A DNA stretch of 64,000 nt, taken from positions 1,323,718-1,387,717 of the forward strand of contig NZ_FOSQ01000001.1 of NCBI RefSeq assembly GCF_900114315.1, given 5' to 3'. Both the position numbers and the translations under genes were made by a program. The notes below the pieces were generated by a model, which was not told the DNA's origin, searched no databases, and saw only the letters and a list, made by a program, of their open reading frames with translations. The DNA comes from Falsiroseomonas stagni DSM 19981 (GTDB taxonomy: Bacteria; Pseudomonadota; Alphaproteobacteria; Acetobacterales; Acetobacteraceae). Positions 8,681-16,710 of the stretch are shown here, piece after piece (positions within the stretch are counted from its first letter, which is position 1; every line of letters begins with the position of its first letter).

Positions 8681-9787
8681 ATGGACATCCCCCCCGACCG
8701 CACCGCCTATGCCGGCGCGATCTCCGACGCCAACCCGATGGGCACGGACGGCTTCGAATTCGTGGAATTCACCGGCCCGGACACCGCCTATCTGGAAGCG
8801 CTGTTCACCCGCTTGGGCTTCGCCGCGGTGGCGACGCACCGGTCCAAGGCCGTCACGCTGTGGCGCCAGGGCGACATCAACTTCATCCTGAACGCGGAGC
8901 CCGAGAGCTTCGCGCAATCCTTCGCCCGCGTGCACGGCCCCTGCGCCTGCGCCATGGCTTTCCGGGTGGCCGACGCCGCCGCGGCGTATGAGCGTGCGAT
9001 CGCGCTCGGCGCCAAGCCCGTGACGAACCGCGTCGGGCCCATGGAGCTGAACATCCCGGCCATCGAGGGTATCGGCGGGTCGCTGCTGTATTTCGTCGAT
9101 CGCTACGGCCCTCGCGGCACGATCTATGACGTCGATTTCCGCTGGATCGGGGATGCCAACCCGGCGCCGAAGGGCCACGGCCTCACCGTCATCGACCACC
9201 TCACGCACAATGTGCTGCGCGGCCGGATGGATGTGTGGTGGCAGTTCTATGCGAAGCTCTTCAACTTCCAGGAGATCCGCTACTTCGATATCGAGGGGAA
9301 GCTGACCGGCCTGAAGTCCCGCGCGCTGACCTCCCCCTGCGGCCAGATCCGCATCCCGATCAACGAAAGCAGCGACGACAAGTCGCAGATCGAGGAATAC
9401 CTCCGCGCCTATAATGGCGAGGGCATCCAGCACGTCGCACTCGGCACCACCGACATCCATGCGAGCGTCGAGGCGATGCGCGGCGCGGGTATCGGCTTCC
9501 TCGACACGCCGGAGACCTATTACGAGTTGCTGCCGAAGCGCATCCCGGGGACGGAGCCCGATATCGACCGGCTTCGCCGCAACCGCGTGCTGGTCGATGG
9601 CGCGCCGACTCCGGAAGGCGGGCGCCTGCTGCAGATCTTCACGAACAACGTCATCGGTCCGATCTTCTTCGAGCTGATCAAGCGCGAGGGTGACCAGGGC
9701 TTCGGCGAGGGCAATTTCCGTGCGCTGTTCGAGAGCATCGAGCTGGACCAGATCCGGCGGGGGACGCTGAAGGCCGACGCGGCGTGA
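8681..9787 (+). CDS. hpd: 4-hydroxyphenylpyruvate dioxygenase
   Basis: This Fe(II) enzyme converts 4-hydroxyphenylpyruvate to homogentisate in tyrosine degradation. The 368-residue length is normal. The iron triad is visible as H173 (VIDHLTHNV), H251 (GIQHVALGT) and E331 (IFFELI) in the C-terminal half of the two-part vicinal-oxygen-chelate fold; the N-terminal half is the degenerate barrel (about residues 22-150). The ATG at 8681 follows an AGCCGAGGAGCC stretch that serves as ribosome binding site; no homologous residues lie upstream. Divergent from an Lrp-type regulator. The homogentisate pathway genes hmgA and fahA are not in the window. Confidence 0.96.
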   Translation: MDIPPDRTAYAGAISDANPMGTDGFEFVEFTGPDTAYLEALFTRLGFAAVATHRSKAVTLWRQGDINFILNAEPESFAQSFARVHGPCACAMAFRVADAAAAYERAIALGAKPVTNRVGPMELNIPAIEGIGGSLLYFVDRYGPRGTIYDVDFRWIGDANPAPKGHGLTVIDHLTHNVLRGRMDVWWQFYAKLFNFQEIRYFDIEGKLTGLKSRALTSPCGQIRIPINESSDDKSQIEEYLRAYNGEGIQHVALGTTDIHASVEAMRGAGIGFLDTPETYYELLPKRIPGTEPDIDRLRRNRVLVDGAPTPEGGRLLQIFTNNVIGPIFFELIKREGDQGFGEGNFRALFESIELDQIRRGTLKADAA

Positions 9788-9800
9788 GCCGGCGGGGCTA

Positions 9801-9868
9801 TTGATGATGGTCCAGGAGGCTCTGCCTCCTGGCGGATGGGGTCCGGGGAAGGCAGCGCCTTCCCCGGA
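9801..9868. repeat. Intergenic composite palindromic repeat, copy 2
   Basis: Between hpd and the next plus-strand gene lies TTGATGATGGTC, then CAGGAGGCTCTGCCTCCTG, GCGGATGGGG and GGGGAAGGCAGCGCCTTCCCC. The order and linkers are those of the copy at 22279-22342, and the reverse of the copies at 30152 and 32963. Two strong hairpins separated by a constant linker suggest a REP-like element that may also terminate hpd transcripts. Confidence 0.75.
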
Positions 9869-9925
9869 ATCACCCCGCTGGCGACGCACCGCTCCCCCGC
9901 GCATACTCGCCCGGGGAGAAACACC

Positions 9926-11074
9926 ATGTCCGACACCCTCTTCGACCTGCCCGAGGCCACGCGCGAATTGCGCGACACCGCCCTCGCCTTTGCTGCCGAA
10001 CGCCTGGCCCCCCACGCCCTCGAATGGGACGAGAAGCGCCACTTCCCCGTCGACGTGATGCGCGAAGCAGCCGCACTCGGCATGGCGACGCTTTATGTGC
10101 GGGAGGAATCCGGCGGTGCCGGCCTCACGCGGCTCGATGCCGCAGTGGTGTTCGAGGCTTTGGCCACGGGCTGCCCCACCATCTCCGCCTTCCTGTCGAT
10201 CCACAACATGGTCGCCTGGATGATCGATCGCTACGGCAGCGACGCGCAGCGCGCGGATTGGCTGCCCTCCCTCATCCCCATGGACCGCATCGCCAGCTAC
10301 TGCCTGACGGAACCGGCCGCGGGCAGCGATGCGGCGGCACTCGCCACGCGCGCGGTGCGGGACAACCAGGGCTATGTGCTGAACGGCACCAAGCAGTTCA
10401 TCAGCGGCGCCGGCGTGTCGGACCTCTATCTGGTCATGGCGCGGACCGGCGGCGCCGGGGCGGGCGGTGTCTCCGCCTTCCTCGTCCCGAAGGACGTGCC
10501 CGGCCTGTCCTTCGGCGCCAATGAGAAGAAGATGGGATGGAACGCCCAGCCGACCCGCCAGGTGATCCTGGAGGATGTGCGCCTGCCCGCCGAGGCGCTG
10601 CTGGGCGAGGAAGGGCAGGGCTTCCGCTATGCGATGAGCGGCCTCGATGGCGGCCGCCTCAACATCGCGGCGTGCTCCATCGGCGGCGCGCAGGCGGCGA
10701 TCGACAAGGCGCTGGCCTATGTGCGCGAACGCCGCGCCTTCGGGCAGGAAATCGCCCGCTTCCAGGCGACGCAATTCCGCCTGGCCGACATGGTGACGGA
10801 GCTGGAGGCGGCGCGGACCCTGATGTGGCGCGCCTGCGCCAAGCTCGATTCCGGCGCGCCCGACGCCACCGCCTTCTGCGCCATGGCCAAGCGCTTCGCC
10901 ACCGATACCGGCTTCCGCGTGGCGGATGAGGCGCTGCAACTGCTGGGCGGCTACGGCTACCTCGCGGATTACGGGATCGAGAAGATCGTGCGGGACCTGC
11001 GGGTCCACCGCATCCTGGAAGGCACGAACGAGGTCATGCGCCTGATCATCGCCCGCGGGATGCTGGGGAAGTAG
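9926..11074 (+). CDS. Acyl-CoA dehydrogenase, isobutyryl-CoA dehydrogenase-like
   Basis: This 382-residue FAD enzyme catalyses alpha,beta-dehydrogenation of an acyl-CoA and passes electrons to ETF. N-terminal helical, middle beta (CLTEPAAGSDAAAL) and C-terminal helical domains are all present. The catalytic base is E365 in RILEGTNEVMR. The overall pattern, including SAFLSIHNMVAWM and the MGWNAQPTR stretch, resembles the ACAD8/isobutyryl-CoA dehydrogenase branch of valine degradation; that specificity is an inference. The ATG at 9926 follows GGGGAGAAACACC, a good ribosome site. It stands downstream of a repeat, apart from other branched-chain genes. Confidence 0.9.
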   Translation: MSDTLFDLPEATRELRDTALAFAAERLAPHALEWDEKRHFPVDVMREAAALGMATLYVREESGGAGLTRLDAAVVFEALATGCPTISAFLSIHNMVAWMIDRYGSDAQRADWLPSLIPMDRIASYCLTEPAAGSDAAALATRAVRDNQGYVLNGTKQFISGAGVSDLYLVMARTGGAGAGGVSAFLVPKDVPGLSFGANEKKMGWNAQPTRQVILEDVRLPAEALLGEEGQGFRYAMSGLDGGRLNIAACSIGGAQAAIDKALAYVRERRAFGQEIARFQATQFRLADMVTELEAARTLMWRACAKLDSGAPDATAFCAMAKRFATDTGFRVADEALQLLGGYGYLADYGIEKIVRDLRVHRILEGTNEVMRLIIARGMLGK

Positions 11075-11124
11075 CGCGCGGGTTTGCGCTGGCCCGGCCG
11101 CGGGCCCTGTTCTATCCTGTGACG

Positions 11125-11472
11125 ATGGTTGTCCGGTTTGTCATTGCCGTCCTGGTTGTGGTCCTGACCGGCCCCGTGGCCGCGCAGCCGCTGCGCACCA
11201 TGGTCGTGCCGGCGGATGAACCGCTGGTGGTGGCCCCGCGTGGCCAGGCAGTGCCGCGCGCGCCCCTGCCGGTTCGCGCCGCGCCGCCACCCCCCCCTGC
11301 GCTGCCCCCTGGGCCGCCGGCCGTGGTCCCGCCGCCCGCCGTGGTCCTGCCCGCCGGTCCCGGCCTCGGCGCCTTCCTGCCCGCCCTGCTTCCGATCGCG
11401 GGGGCGGTGCTGCTCGGCGCCGGCACGCCGGGTTCCGGCAACGCCACGGGCGCGCCCGCCAGCACGCGCTGA
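11125..11472 (+). CDS. Small secreted proline-rich protein
   Basis: About 115 residues with a clear N-terminal signal peptide (hydrophobic core VIAVLVVVLTG, cleavage near AAQP). A proline-rich centre with PPPPP runs and a second hydrophobic, glycine-rich segment (LGAFLPALLPIAGAVLLGAG) follow. A GTG at 11119 gives two extra residues; the ATG is preferred. No ribosome site is strong. It may be a periplasmic or membrane-attached low-complexity protein. No family recognised, and at this GC content a chance reading frame cannot be excluded, though the signal peptide argues for a real gene. Confidence 0.5.
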   Translation: MVVRFVIAVLVVVLTGPVAAQPLRTMVVPADEPLVVAPRGQAVPRAPLPVRAAPPPPPALPPGPPAVVPPPAVVLPAGPGLGAFLPALLPIAGAVLLGAGTPGSGNATGAPASTR

Positions 11473-11548
11473 CCGCCCGCTCGCTGGACCCTCGGCCCGC
11501 GCTGGGCCATCCTCCCGCCTCCTTCACCACTCGGAACCGAACATCGTT

Positions 11549-12961
11549 ATGGGCACACGCGGCGGGGCCATCGGGCGCGCTTTGAGCTTCTTCGACCAGG
11601 GGGGCTTCGAGCAGTTGCTCAGCACCCTCGTCGCCATCCCCTCCACCTCCCAGGAGGCGGAGTCCGCCCCCGCCCTCGATGCCTACCTGGCGGAGACGAT
11701 GGAGCCCTGGCTGAAGCGCCTGGGCTTCGCGGTCTCCATCCACCCGAACCCGCTGGACGGCTTCGGCCCCATCCTCATGGGCAGGCGGATCGAGGATGCG
11801 TCCCTGCCGACCATCCTCCTCTACGGCCATGGCGACACCGTCCGCGGCCTCAAGGAACAGTGGCGGGACGGCCTCGATCCCTGGACGGTCACGACGGAGG
11901 ATGGCCGCTGGTACGGCCGCGGCACCGCCGACAACAAGGGCCAGCACGCGCTGAACATCGCGGCGCTGGAGGCGGTGCTGGAGGAGCGCGGCGGCAGGCT
12001 CGGCGCCAACATCAAGCTGGTGATCGAGACGGCGGAGGAACGCGGCTCCAAGGGCCTGCGCGAATTCGTCGCCGCCCATGCCCGGGAACTCGCCGCCGAT
12101 GCGCTGATCGCCTCCGACGGGCCGCGGGTGGAGCCTGGCGTGCCGACCATCGCGACCGGCACGCGCGGCACCTTCCATTTCGACCTGGCCGTGCGGCTGC
12201 GGGCGGGCGGCGTGCATTCCGGCCATTGGGGCGGGCTGACGATGGACCCCGCGATCATCCTCGCCCATGCGCTCTCCACCATCATGGACCGGGAGGGCAA
12301 GATCCTGGTGCGGGACTGGCTGCCCCGGAACGGCGTGCCGGCCGCGGTGAAGGGCGTGCTGGATGGCTGCCCGGTCGGCGGCGGCGATGGCGCGGCGACG
12401 ATCGATGCGGGCTGGGGGGAGCCGAACCTGACCCCGGCCGAGAAGATCTATGGCTGGAACAGCTTCATCGTCCTGGCCATGACCTCCGGCCGCCCGGACA
12501 ACCCCGTGAACGCGGTCGCCCCCGATGCGCGGGCGCATTGCCAGATCCGCTACACCGTGGACAGCGATCCGAAGGACTTCCTGCCCGCGCTGCGCCAGCA
12601 CCTGGATGCCCACGGGCTGTCCCAGGTGCTGATCGAGAACCCCGGCCTCCGCATGCCCGCCAGCCGCACGGCACCGGACCATCCCTGGGTGCGCTGGGCG
12701 CATGAATCGCTGACCCGCACGCTGGACAAGCCGGTGCAGATCATCCCGAACAGCTCCGGCGGCCTGCCGGGCGATGTCTTCGTCGATCACCTCGGCGTGC
12801 CGCTGGTGTGGGTGCCGCACAGCTACAATGGCTGCAAGCAGCATGGGCCGGATGAGCACCTGCTGATCGCCGCCGCGCGCGAAGGCATCGCGGGCTTCGC
12901 CGGGATGTGGTGGGATCTGGGGGAGGGCGGCACGCCCCCGAGAGGGTGCCAGGGGGGCTGA
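11549..12961 (+). CDS. M20-family metallopeptidase (dipeptidase/ArgE-DapE type)
   Basis: This 470-residue zinc amidohydrolase of the M20 family has metal and catalytic residues in their usual order: H94 and the following Asp in YGHGDTVRG, D128 in RGTADNKGQ, and the Glu pair E163-E164 in ETAEERGS. A lid/dimerisation domain (about residues 195-330) follows and a distal histidine sits near the C-terminus (KQHGPDEH). Such enzymes cleave dipeptides, N-acyl amino acids or carbamoyl amides. The ATG at 11549 is taken since sequence upstream is proline-rich and unlike the family; the ribosome site is weak. No signal peptide. Substrate unknown. Confidence 0.88.
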   Translation: MGTRGGAIGRALSFFDQGGFEQLLSTLVAIPSTSQEAESAPALDAYLAETMEPWLKRLGFAVSIHPNPLDGFGPILMGRRIEDASLPTILLYGHGDTVRGLKEQWRDGLDPWTVTTEDGRWYGRGTADNKGQHALNIAALEAVLEERGGRLGANIKLVIETAEERGSKGLREFVAAHARELAADALIASDGPRVEPGVPTIATGTRGTFHFDLAVRLRAGGVHSGHWGGLTMDPAIILAHALSTIMDREGKILVRDWLPRNGVPAAVKGVLDGCPVGGGDGAATIDAGWGEPNLTPAEKIYGWNSFIVLAMTSGRPDNPVNAVAPDARAHCQIRYTVDSDPKDFLPALRQHLDAHGLSQVLIENPGLRMPASRTAPDHPWVRWAHESLTRTLDKPVQIIPNSSGGLPGDVFVDHLGVPLVWVPHSYNGCKQHGPDEHLLIAAAREGIAGFAGMWWDLGEGGTPPRGCQGG

Positions 12962-13084
12962 CAGTCTGGAAAGCGCGTTACGCTTCCTCACCCGAGGTCA
13001 CCGCGCCGGACACGCCCCTGTTGCAAGCGATTGCCATGTTCCCCTCAGACCGGCGCGGTGCCGGCAGGAAACGGAGAACACGAC

Positions 13085-13633
13085 ATGGCTTCGACAAAGA
13101 TCGGCCTGCTGGCCGGCGCGGCGCTGATCCTGGCGGCGGGCGCGCTGCCCGTCCTGGCCCAGCCGGCGCCCGCCGCCGGCGGCCCGCCCCCGGCGCGCGG
13201 CTTCGCGGTGGGGGAGGCCTTCGCCCGCGCCGACGCCAATAATGATGGCCGCGTGACGCTGGAGGAAGGCCGCGCCTGGCTGGCCGCCCGCTTCCAGGAG
13301 GTGGACGCCAACCGCGATGGCGGCGTCTCGCTGGAGGAATTCACGGCCTATGCCCAGGCCCGCATGGGCGGCCGCACGCCGCCGGCGCGGGCGCAGGAAC
13401 ACGGCGCGGCGATGTTCCGCGCGGTGGACGCGAATGGCGATGGCCGCGTGACGCTGCAGGAGATCACGCCCTTCGCGGAGGCGATGTTCCGGGCGCGCGA
13501 CACCAATGCCGATGGCGCGTTGAGCCGGGAGGAGGTGCGGCCCGAGCGTCGCGGCCATGGCCACCACCATGCCGGCCCCGGCCCGGAAGGCCGCCGCGGC
13601 CCGCCGCCGGCACCGCCCGCGCAGCCGAACTGA
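13085..13633 (+). CDS. Secreted EF-hand calcium-binding protein
   Basis: This 182-residue protein has a signal peptide (cleavage near LAQPAPA, residue 26) and four 12-residue EF-hand loops beginning D50, D74, D115 and D139. Each ends in Glu and keeps the D-x-N/D-x-D-G pattern. They form two pairs separated by a short linker. A histidine- and proline-rich tail (GHGHHH, PPPAPPAQP) follows. It probably binds calcium in the periplasm; the partner or signalling role is unknown. GGAAACGGAGA precedes the ATG at a suitable distance. A strong terminator hairpin follows 10 bases after the stop. Confidence 0.88.
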   Translation: MASTKIGLLAGAALILAAGALPVLAQPAPAAGGPPPARGFAVGEAFARADANNDGRVTLEEGRAWLAARFQEVDANRDGGVSLEEFTAYAQARMGGRTPPARAQEHGAAMFRAVDANGDGRVTLQEITPFAEAMFRARDTNADGALSREEVRPERRGHGHHHAGPGPEGRRGPPPAPPAQPN

Positions 13634-13643
13634 GCACAGCCTG

Positions 13644-13665
13644 GGGAAGCCCTTCGGGGCTTCCC
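13644..13665 (+). terminator. Hairpin terminator after EF-hand gene
   Basis: GGGAAGCCC (13644-13652) and GGGCTTCCC (13657-13665) form a perfect 9-bp stem closed by a TTCG tetraloop. It lies just after the EF-hand stop and before the opposite-strand tRNA. The trailing T-run is short. Confidence 0.75.
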
Positions 13666-13698
13666 TTCCACGCCATCATTGTCAGGAAAGCCGGGGGA

Positions 13699-13773
13699 TG
13701 GTGGGCGCGACAGGGATTGAACCTGTGACCCTTCGCGTGTGAAGCGAATGCTCTCCCGCTGAGCTACGCGCCC
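13699..13773 (-). tRNA. tRNA-Val (anticodon CAC)
   Basis: Read on the minus strand this folds as a complete 75-base cloverleaf. It has acceptor arms GGGCGCG/CGCGCCC, a D arm GCTC/GAGC, an anticodon arm TTCGC/GCGAA around the loop TTCACAC (anticodon CAC, reading GTG), and a T arm ACAGG/CCTGT with loop TTCAATC. The discriminator is A and the CCA tail is encoded (13699-13701). It is isolated between a terminator and the DUF3108 gene. Confidence 0.95.
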
Positions 13774-13872
13774 ATCCCCGGGAGCGGCTGGATAGGGCGG
13801 CGGGGCGGGGGGTGTCAAGCGCCCGGCGACGTGATGCTTGGCATCCGCGACTGGCTGCCGATATGGGGGGAC

Positions 13873-14658
13873 ATGCGCCACGTCCTGCCCGCTGCCGCCG
13901 CCCTCCTCGCCGCGCTGCCCGCCACGGCGCAGCCGCTGCGCGCGACCTATGAGGTCCACGCCGCCGGCATGGTCGTGCTGACCATGGAGGCGGAGATGGA
14001 GGTGACGCCGGGCGGCTACCGCCTGGCCACCACCGTCCGCACCCGCGGCATCGCCGCCGTCTTCGCGCCCGGGGAACAGGCGACCCGCGTCGCAGGCGCC
14101 TGGCAGGGCGCCACCGCCACGCCGGCCTCCTACGTCTCGGAGGGCGCCTGGCGCGGCCGGCCGCGGCGCACGGCGCTGGACTGGCGCGGCGGGGATCCGG
14201 TGGTGCGGGACATGGTGCCCCCCAATGCGGAGGAGCGGGAGGACGTGCCCGCCGATCTCCAGCGCGGCACCGTCGATGCACTCTCGGCGCTGGCGCAATT
14301 GTCCCGCGCCATCGCCAGCACGGGCAGTTGCGATGGCCAGGCCGCCGTCTTCGATGGCCGCCGCCGCAGCGACTACACCAGCCGCAGCGGCGGGTGGGAG
14401 CGCATCTTCCCCTCCCGCGACGCCTGGCACGGGGTGGCGCTGCGCTGCGGGTTCGAGGCCCGTGTGGTCGCCGGCTTCCGCAAGGATGGCAGCGGCGATG
14501 AGCGCCGCCCGACCCCCGGCACCGCCTGGGTCGCCGCCCCCTTCGCCGGCGCGCCGCCGATCCCCGTGCGGGTGGAGATGCCGTCCCGCTGGTTCGGCAC
14601 GGCGACGGCGATCCTGCTGCGGGCGGAGCCGCTAGGCCAGCAGGCCCGCGCGCAGTAG
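13873..14658 (+). CDS. DUF3108-type secreted protein
   Basis: This 261-residue protein has a signal peptide (MRHVLPAAAALLAALPATAQP) and a beta-rich domain beginning LRATYEVHAAGMVVLTMEAE, which matches DUF3108 proteins of alphaproteobacteria: periplasmic, barrel-like, function unknown. Downstream, the family pattern of a TVDALSALAQLSR stretch followed by a conserved FDGRRRSDYT motif is kept. The ATG at 13873 is chosen because the signal peptide begins there and GGGGGGAC precedes it; an upstream ATG at 13831 adds 14 unlikely residues. Its 3' end overlaps the convergent gph gene by 27 bases. Confidence 0.82.
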   Translation: MRHVLPAAAALLAALPATAQPLRATYEVHAAGMVVLTMEAEMEVTPGGYRLATTVRTRGIAAVFAPGEQATRVAGAWQGATATPASYVSEGAWRGRPRRTALDWRGGDPVVRDMVPPNAEEREDVPADLQRGTVDALSALAQLSRAIASTGSCDGQAAVFDGRRRSDYTSRSGGWERIFPSRDAWHGVALRCGFEARVVAGFRKDGSGDERRPTPGTAWVAAPFAGAPPIPVRVEMPSRWFGTATAILLRAEPLGQQARAQ

Positions 14659-15282
14659 CGGCAGGAGGTCGGCCGGCGTCGCCGCCACCGGCGCACCGGC
14701 CGCCATGGACAGCGGGCCATAGCCCCAGCCCGCGAAGATCACCGGCAGCCCCGCGCCCCGGCCGGCGGCGACATCATTGTGGTGGTCGCCGATCATGATG
14801 GCGTCCCGCGCCTCTCCGCCGGCGTCCCGCAGAGTCGCCAGCAGATGGGCGGGATCGGGCTTGCGGACGGGGTAGGAATCGCCGCCGCCGATCGCGTCGA
14901 AGAATTGGTCGATCCCGAGGCCCGCCAGCAACGTCCGCGCCGGGGCGACCGGCTTGTTGGTGCAGACGGCCATGCGCCAGCCTTCCGCCTTCAGCGTCGC
15001 GAGAACCGCCGGAATGCCGTCGAAGGTGGCGGTCTCGACGGCGGCATTGGCGCCGTAGTCGTCCAGGAACCAGTCCAGCGCCGGCTGGTCGAAGGCCTGG
15101 CCGCGGGCGGCCAGCGCGCGCTCCACCAGCACCTTGGCGCCATCGCCGATCATGGCGATCACCTCCGCCCGCGCGAAGTCGGGCAGGCCGCGCAGCGCCA
15201 TCAGGCGGTCCAGCGAGGCATGGAGGTCCGGCGCGCTGTCCACCAGCGTGCCATCGAGGTCGAAGACGGCGATGCGTGTCAT
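14632..15282 (-). CDS. gph: HAD-family phosphoglycolate phosphatase-like
   Basis: This 216-residue HAD hydrolase has motif I FDLDGTLVDSAPD (residues 7-19, nucleophile D8), motif II in VCTNKP, motif III lysine in VRKPDPAH and motif IV in MIGDHHNDV. The alpha-helical cap between motifs I and II places it in subfamily IA, where Gph clears 2-phosphoglycolate. The match in length and motifs is good, but close relatives act on other small phosphates. The ATG at 15282 lies 4 residues before motif I. It is divergent from glmU and overlaps the DUF3108 gene at the 3' end. Confidence 0.88.
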   Translation of the reverse strand: MTRIAVFDLDGTLVDSAPDLHASLDRLMALRGLPDFARAEVIAMIGDGAKVLVERALAARGQAFDQPALDWFLDDYGANAAVETATFDGIPAVLATLKAEGWRMAVCTNKPVAPARTLLAGLGIDQFFDAIGGGDSYPVRKPDPAHLLATLRDAGGEARDAIMIGDHHNDVAAGRGAGLPVIFAGWGYGPLSMAAGAPVAATPADLLPLLRAGLLA

Positions 15283-15345
15283 GGCCGCCCTCCTACGGGC
15301 CGGGCGAGGGTTGCGGAAGGGGGCATGGCGGGATTACGCGGGGGG

Positions 15346-16653
15346 ATGCCCAGCACCGCCCTCATCCTCGCCGCCGGCCTCGGGACGCGCATGCGGTCCC
15401 GCCTTCCGAAGGCCCTGCACCCCATTGCGGGGCGACCCATGGTCCAGCACCTGCTGGCCGCCGCGACGCAGGTCTTCGACCGCGCGGTGGTCGTGGTCGG
15501 GCCGGACATGCCGGGGCTGGAGAAGGCCGTCGCGCCCCATGCGACGGTGGTGCAGGCGGAACGCCTCGGCACCGGCCACGCGGCCCTGCAAGGGGCGGGG
15601 CTGCTGGAGGGATCGGGCGGCGATGTCGCGGTGCTCTACGCCGACAACCCGCTGATCACGGTCGATACGCTGAAGCGCCTGGTGGCGGCGCGGGCGCAGG
15701 CCGGGCTGGCGCTGGTGGCGATGCGCCCGGCCAACCCCGGCCAGTATGGCCGCGTCATCACCAATGCCGCCGGCGATGTGGAACGCATCGTCGAATGGGC
15801 GGATGCGACGGAGGCGGAGCGCGAAGTCGGCCTCTGCAATGCCGGCGTCGTCTGCGCGCCCGCCGCCGAGCTGTTCGCCCTGCTGCGGCAGGTGCGGAAC
15901 GACAACGCCAAGGGCGAATACTACCTGACCGACATCGTGGCGCTGGCCGTCGCGGGGGGCAAGCGCGTGGTCGCCGTGGAATCGCCGGAAGCGGAGCTGC
16001 GCGGCATCAACAGCCGGGCGGAGCTGGCGGGGGCGGAGGCGGAGGCGCAGCAGGCGATGCGGGCCGCCGCGATGGCCGGCGGTGCCACGCTGATCCAGCC
16101 CGAGAGCGTGGTGCTGTCCTGGGACACGCGGATCGGGCAGGACGTGACCATCGGCCCGAATGTCGTCTTCGGCCCCGGCGTGACGGTGGAGGATGGCGTG
16201 GAGATCCGCGCCTTCAGCCACCTGGAGGGCTGCGTGGTGAAGACGGGCGCCATCATCGGCCCCTTCGCGCGGCTCCGCCCCGGCACGGTGGTGGAGCAGG
16301 ACGCCCATGTCGGCAATTTCGTGGAGCTGAAGGCCGCGGTGCTGGGCCGCGGTGCCAAGGCCAACCACCTCAGCTATCTCGGCGATGCGACGATCGGCGC
16401 GGGGGCGAATATCGGCGCCGGCACCATCACCTGCAATTACGATGGCGTGAACAAGCACCGCACCGTGATCGGGGAGGGTGCCTTCATCGGATCCGACACC
16501 GCGCTGGTCGCGCCCGTCACCATCGGGGACCGCGCCCTGGTTGCCGCCGGCAGCGTGGTGGTCGAGGATGTGCCCGCCGATGCCATGGCGCTGGCGCGGG
16601 GCCGCCAGGTCAACAAGCCGGGGCGCGGCTTCAAGGGCAAGCCCGCACGCTGA
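15346..16653 (+). CDS. glmU: Bifunctional UDP-N-acetylglucosamine pyrophosphorylase/GlcN-1-P acetyltransferase
   Basis: GlmU makes UDP-GlcNAc for peptidoglycan and lipopolysaccharide. The N-terminal uridyltransferase shows LAAGLGTRMRS and the lysine in LPKALHPIAG, then LGTGHA and the YADNPL metal site. The C-terminal left-handed beta-helix has repeated isoleucine-patch hexapeptides (TIGPNVVFGPG and onward). The acetyltransferase residues in AKANHLSYLGD and NYDGVNKHRT are conserved. At 435 residues it is close to the usual 450. An ATG at 15325 with GGAAGGGGGC in front is an alternative start adding 7 residues; the shorter form fits the family N-terminus. glmS does not follow, unlike many relatives. 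Confidence 0.95.
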   Translation: MPSTALILAAGLGTRMRSRLPKALHPIAGRPMVQHLLAAATQVFDRAVVVVGPDMPGLEKAVAPHATVVQAERLGTGHAALQGAGLLEGSGGDVAVLYADNPLITVDTLKRLVAARAQAGLALVAMRPANPGQYGRVITNAAGDVERIVEWADATEAEREVGLCNAGVVCAPAAELFALLRQVRNDNAKGEYYLTDIVALAVAGGKRVVAVESPEAELRGINSRAELAGAEAEAQQAMRAAAMAGGATLIQPESVVLSWDTRIGQDVTIGPNVVFGPGVTVEDGVEIRAFSHLEGCVVKTGAIIGPFARLRPGTVVEQDAHVGNFVELKAAVLGRGAKANHLSYLGDATIGAGANIGAGTITCNYDGVNKHRTVIGEGAFIGSDTALVAPVTIGDRALVAAGSVVVEDVPADAMALARGRQVNKPGRGFKGKPAR

Positions 16654-16710
16654 AATGCCGCGCGGCCGCGCCTATCTGACGCGCTTGGGGAAGGGACGAA
16701 GGAACACACC

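Noticed and set aside
8627-11008. A 793-codon open frame on the minus strand over hpd and the acyl-CoA dehydrogenase
   Set aside because: It is antisense to two well-supported genes, rich in Arg, His and Gly, and matches no family; long antisense frames are expected at this GC content.
11141-12991. A 616-codon minus-strand open frame opposite the M20 peptidase
   Set aside because: It is antisense to intact M20 motifs and has no family resemblance.
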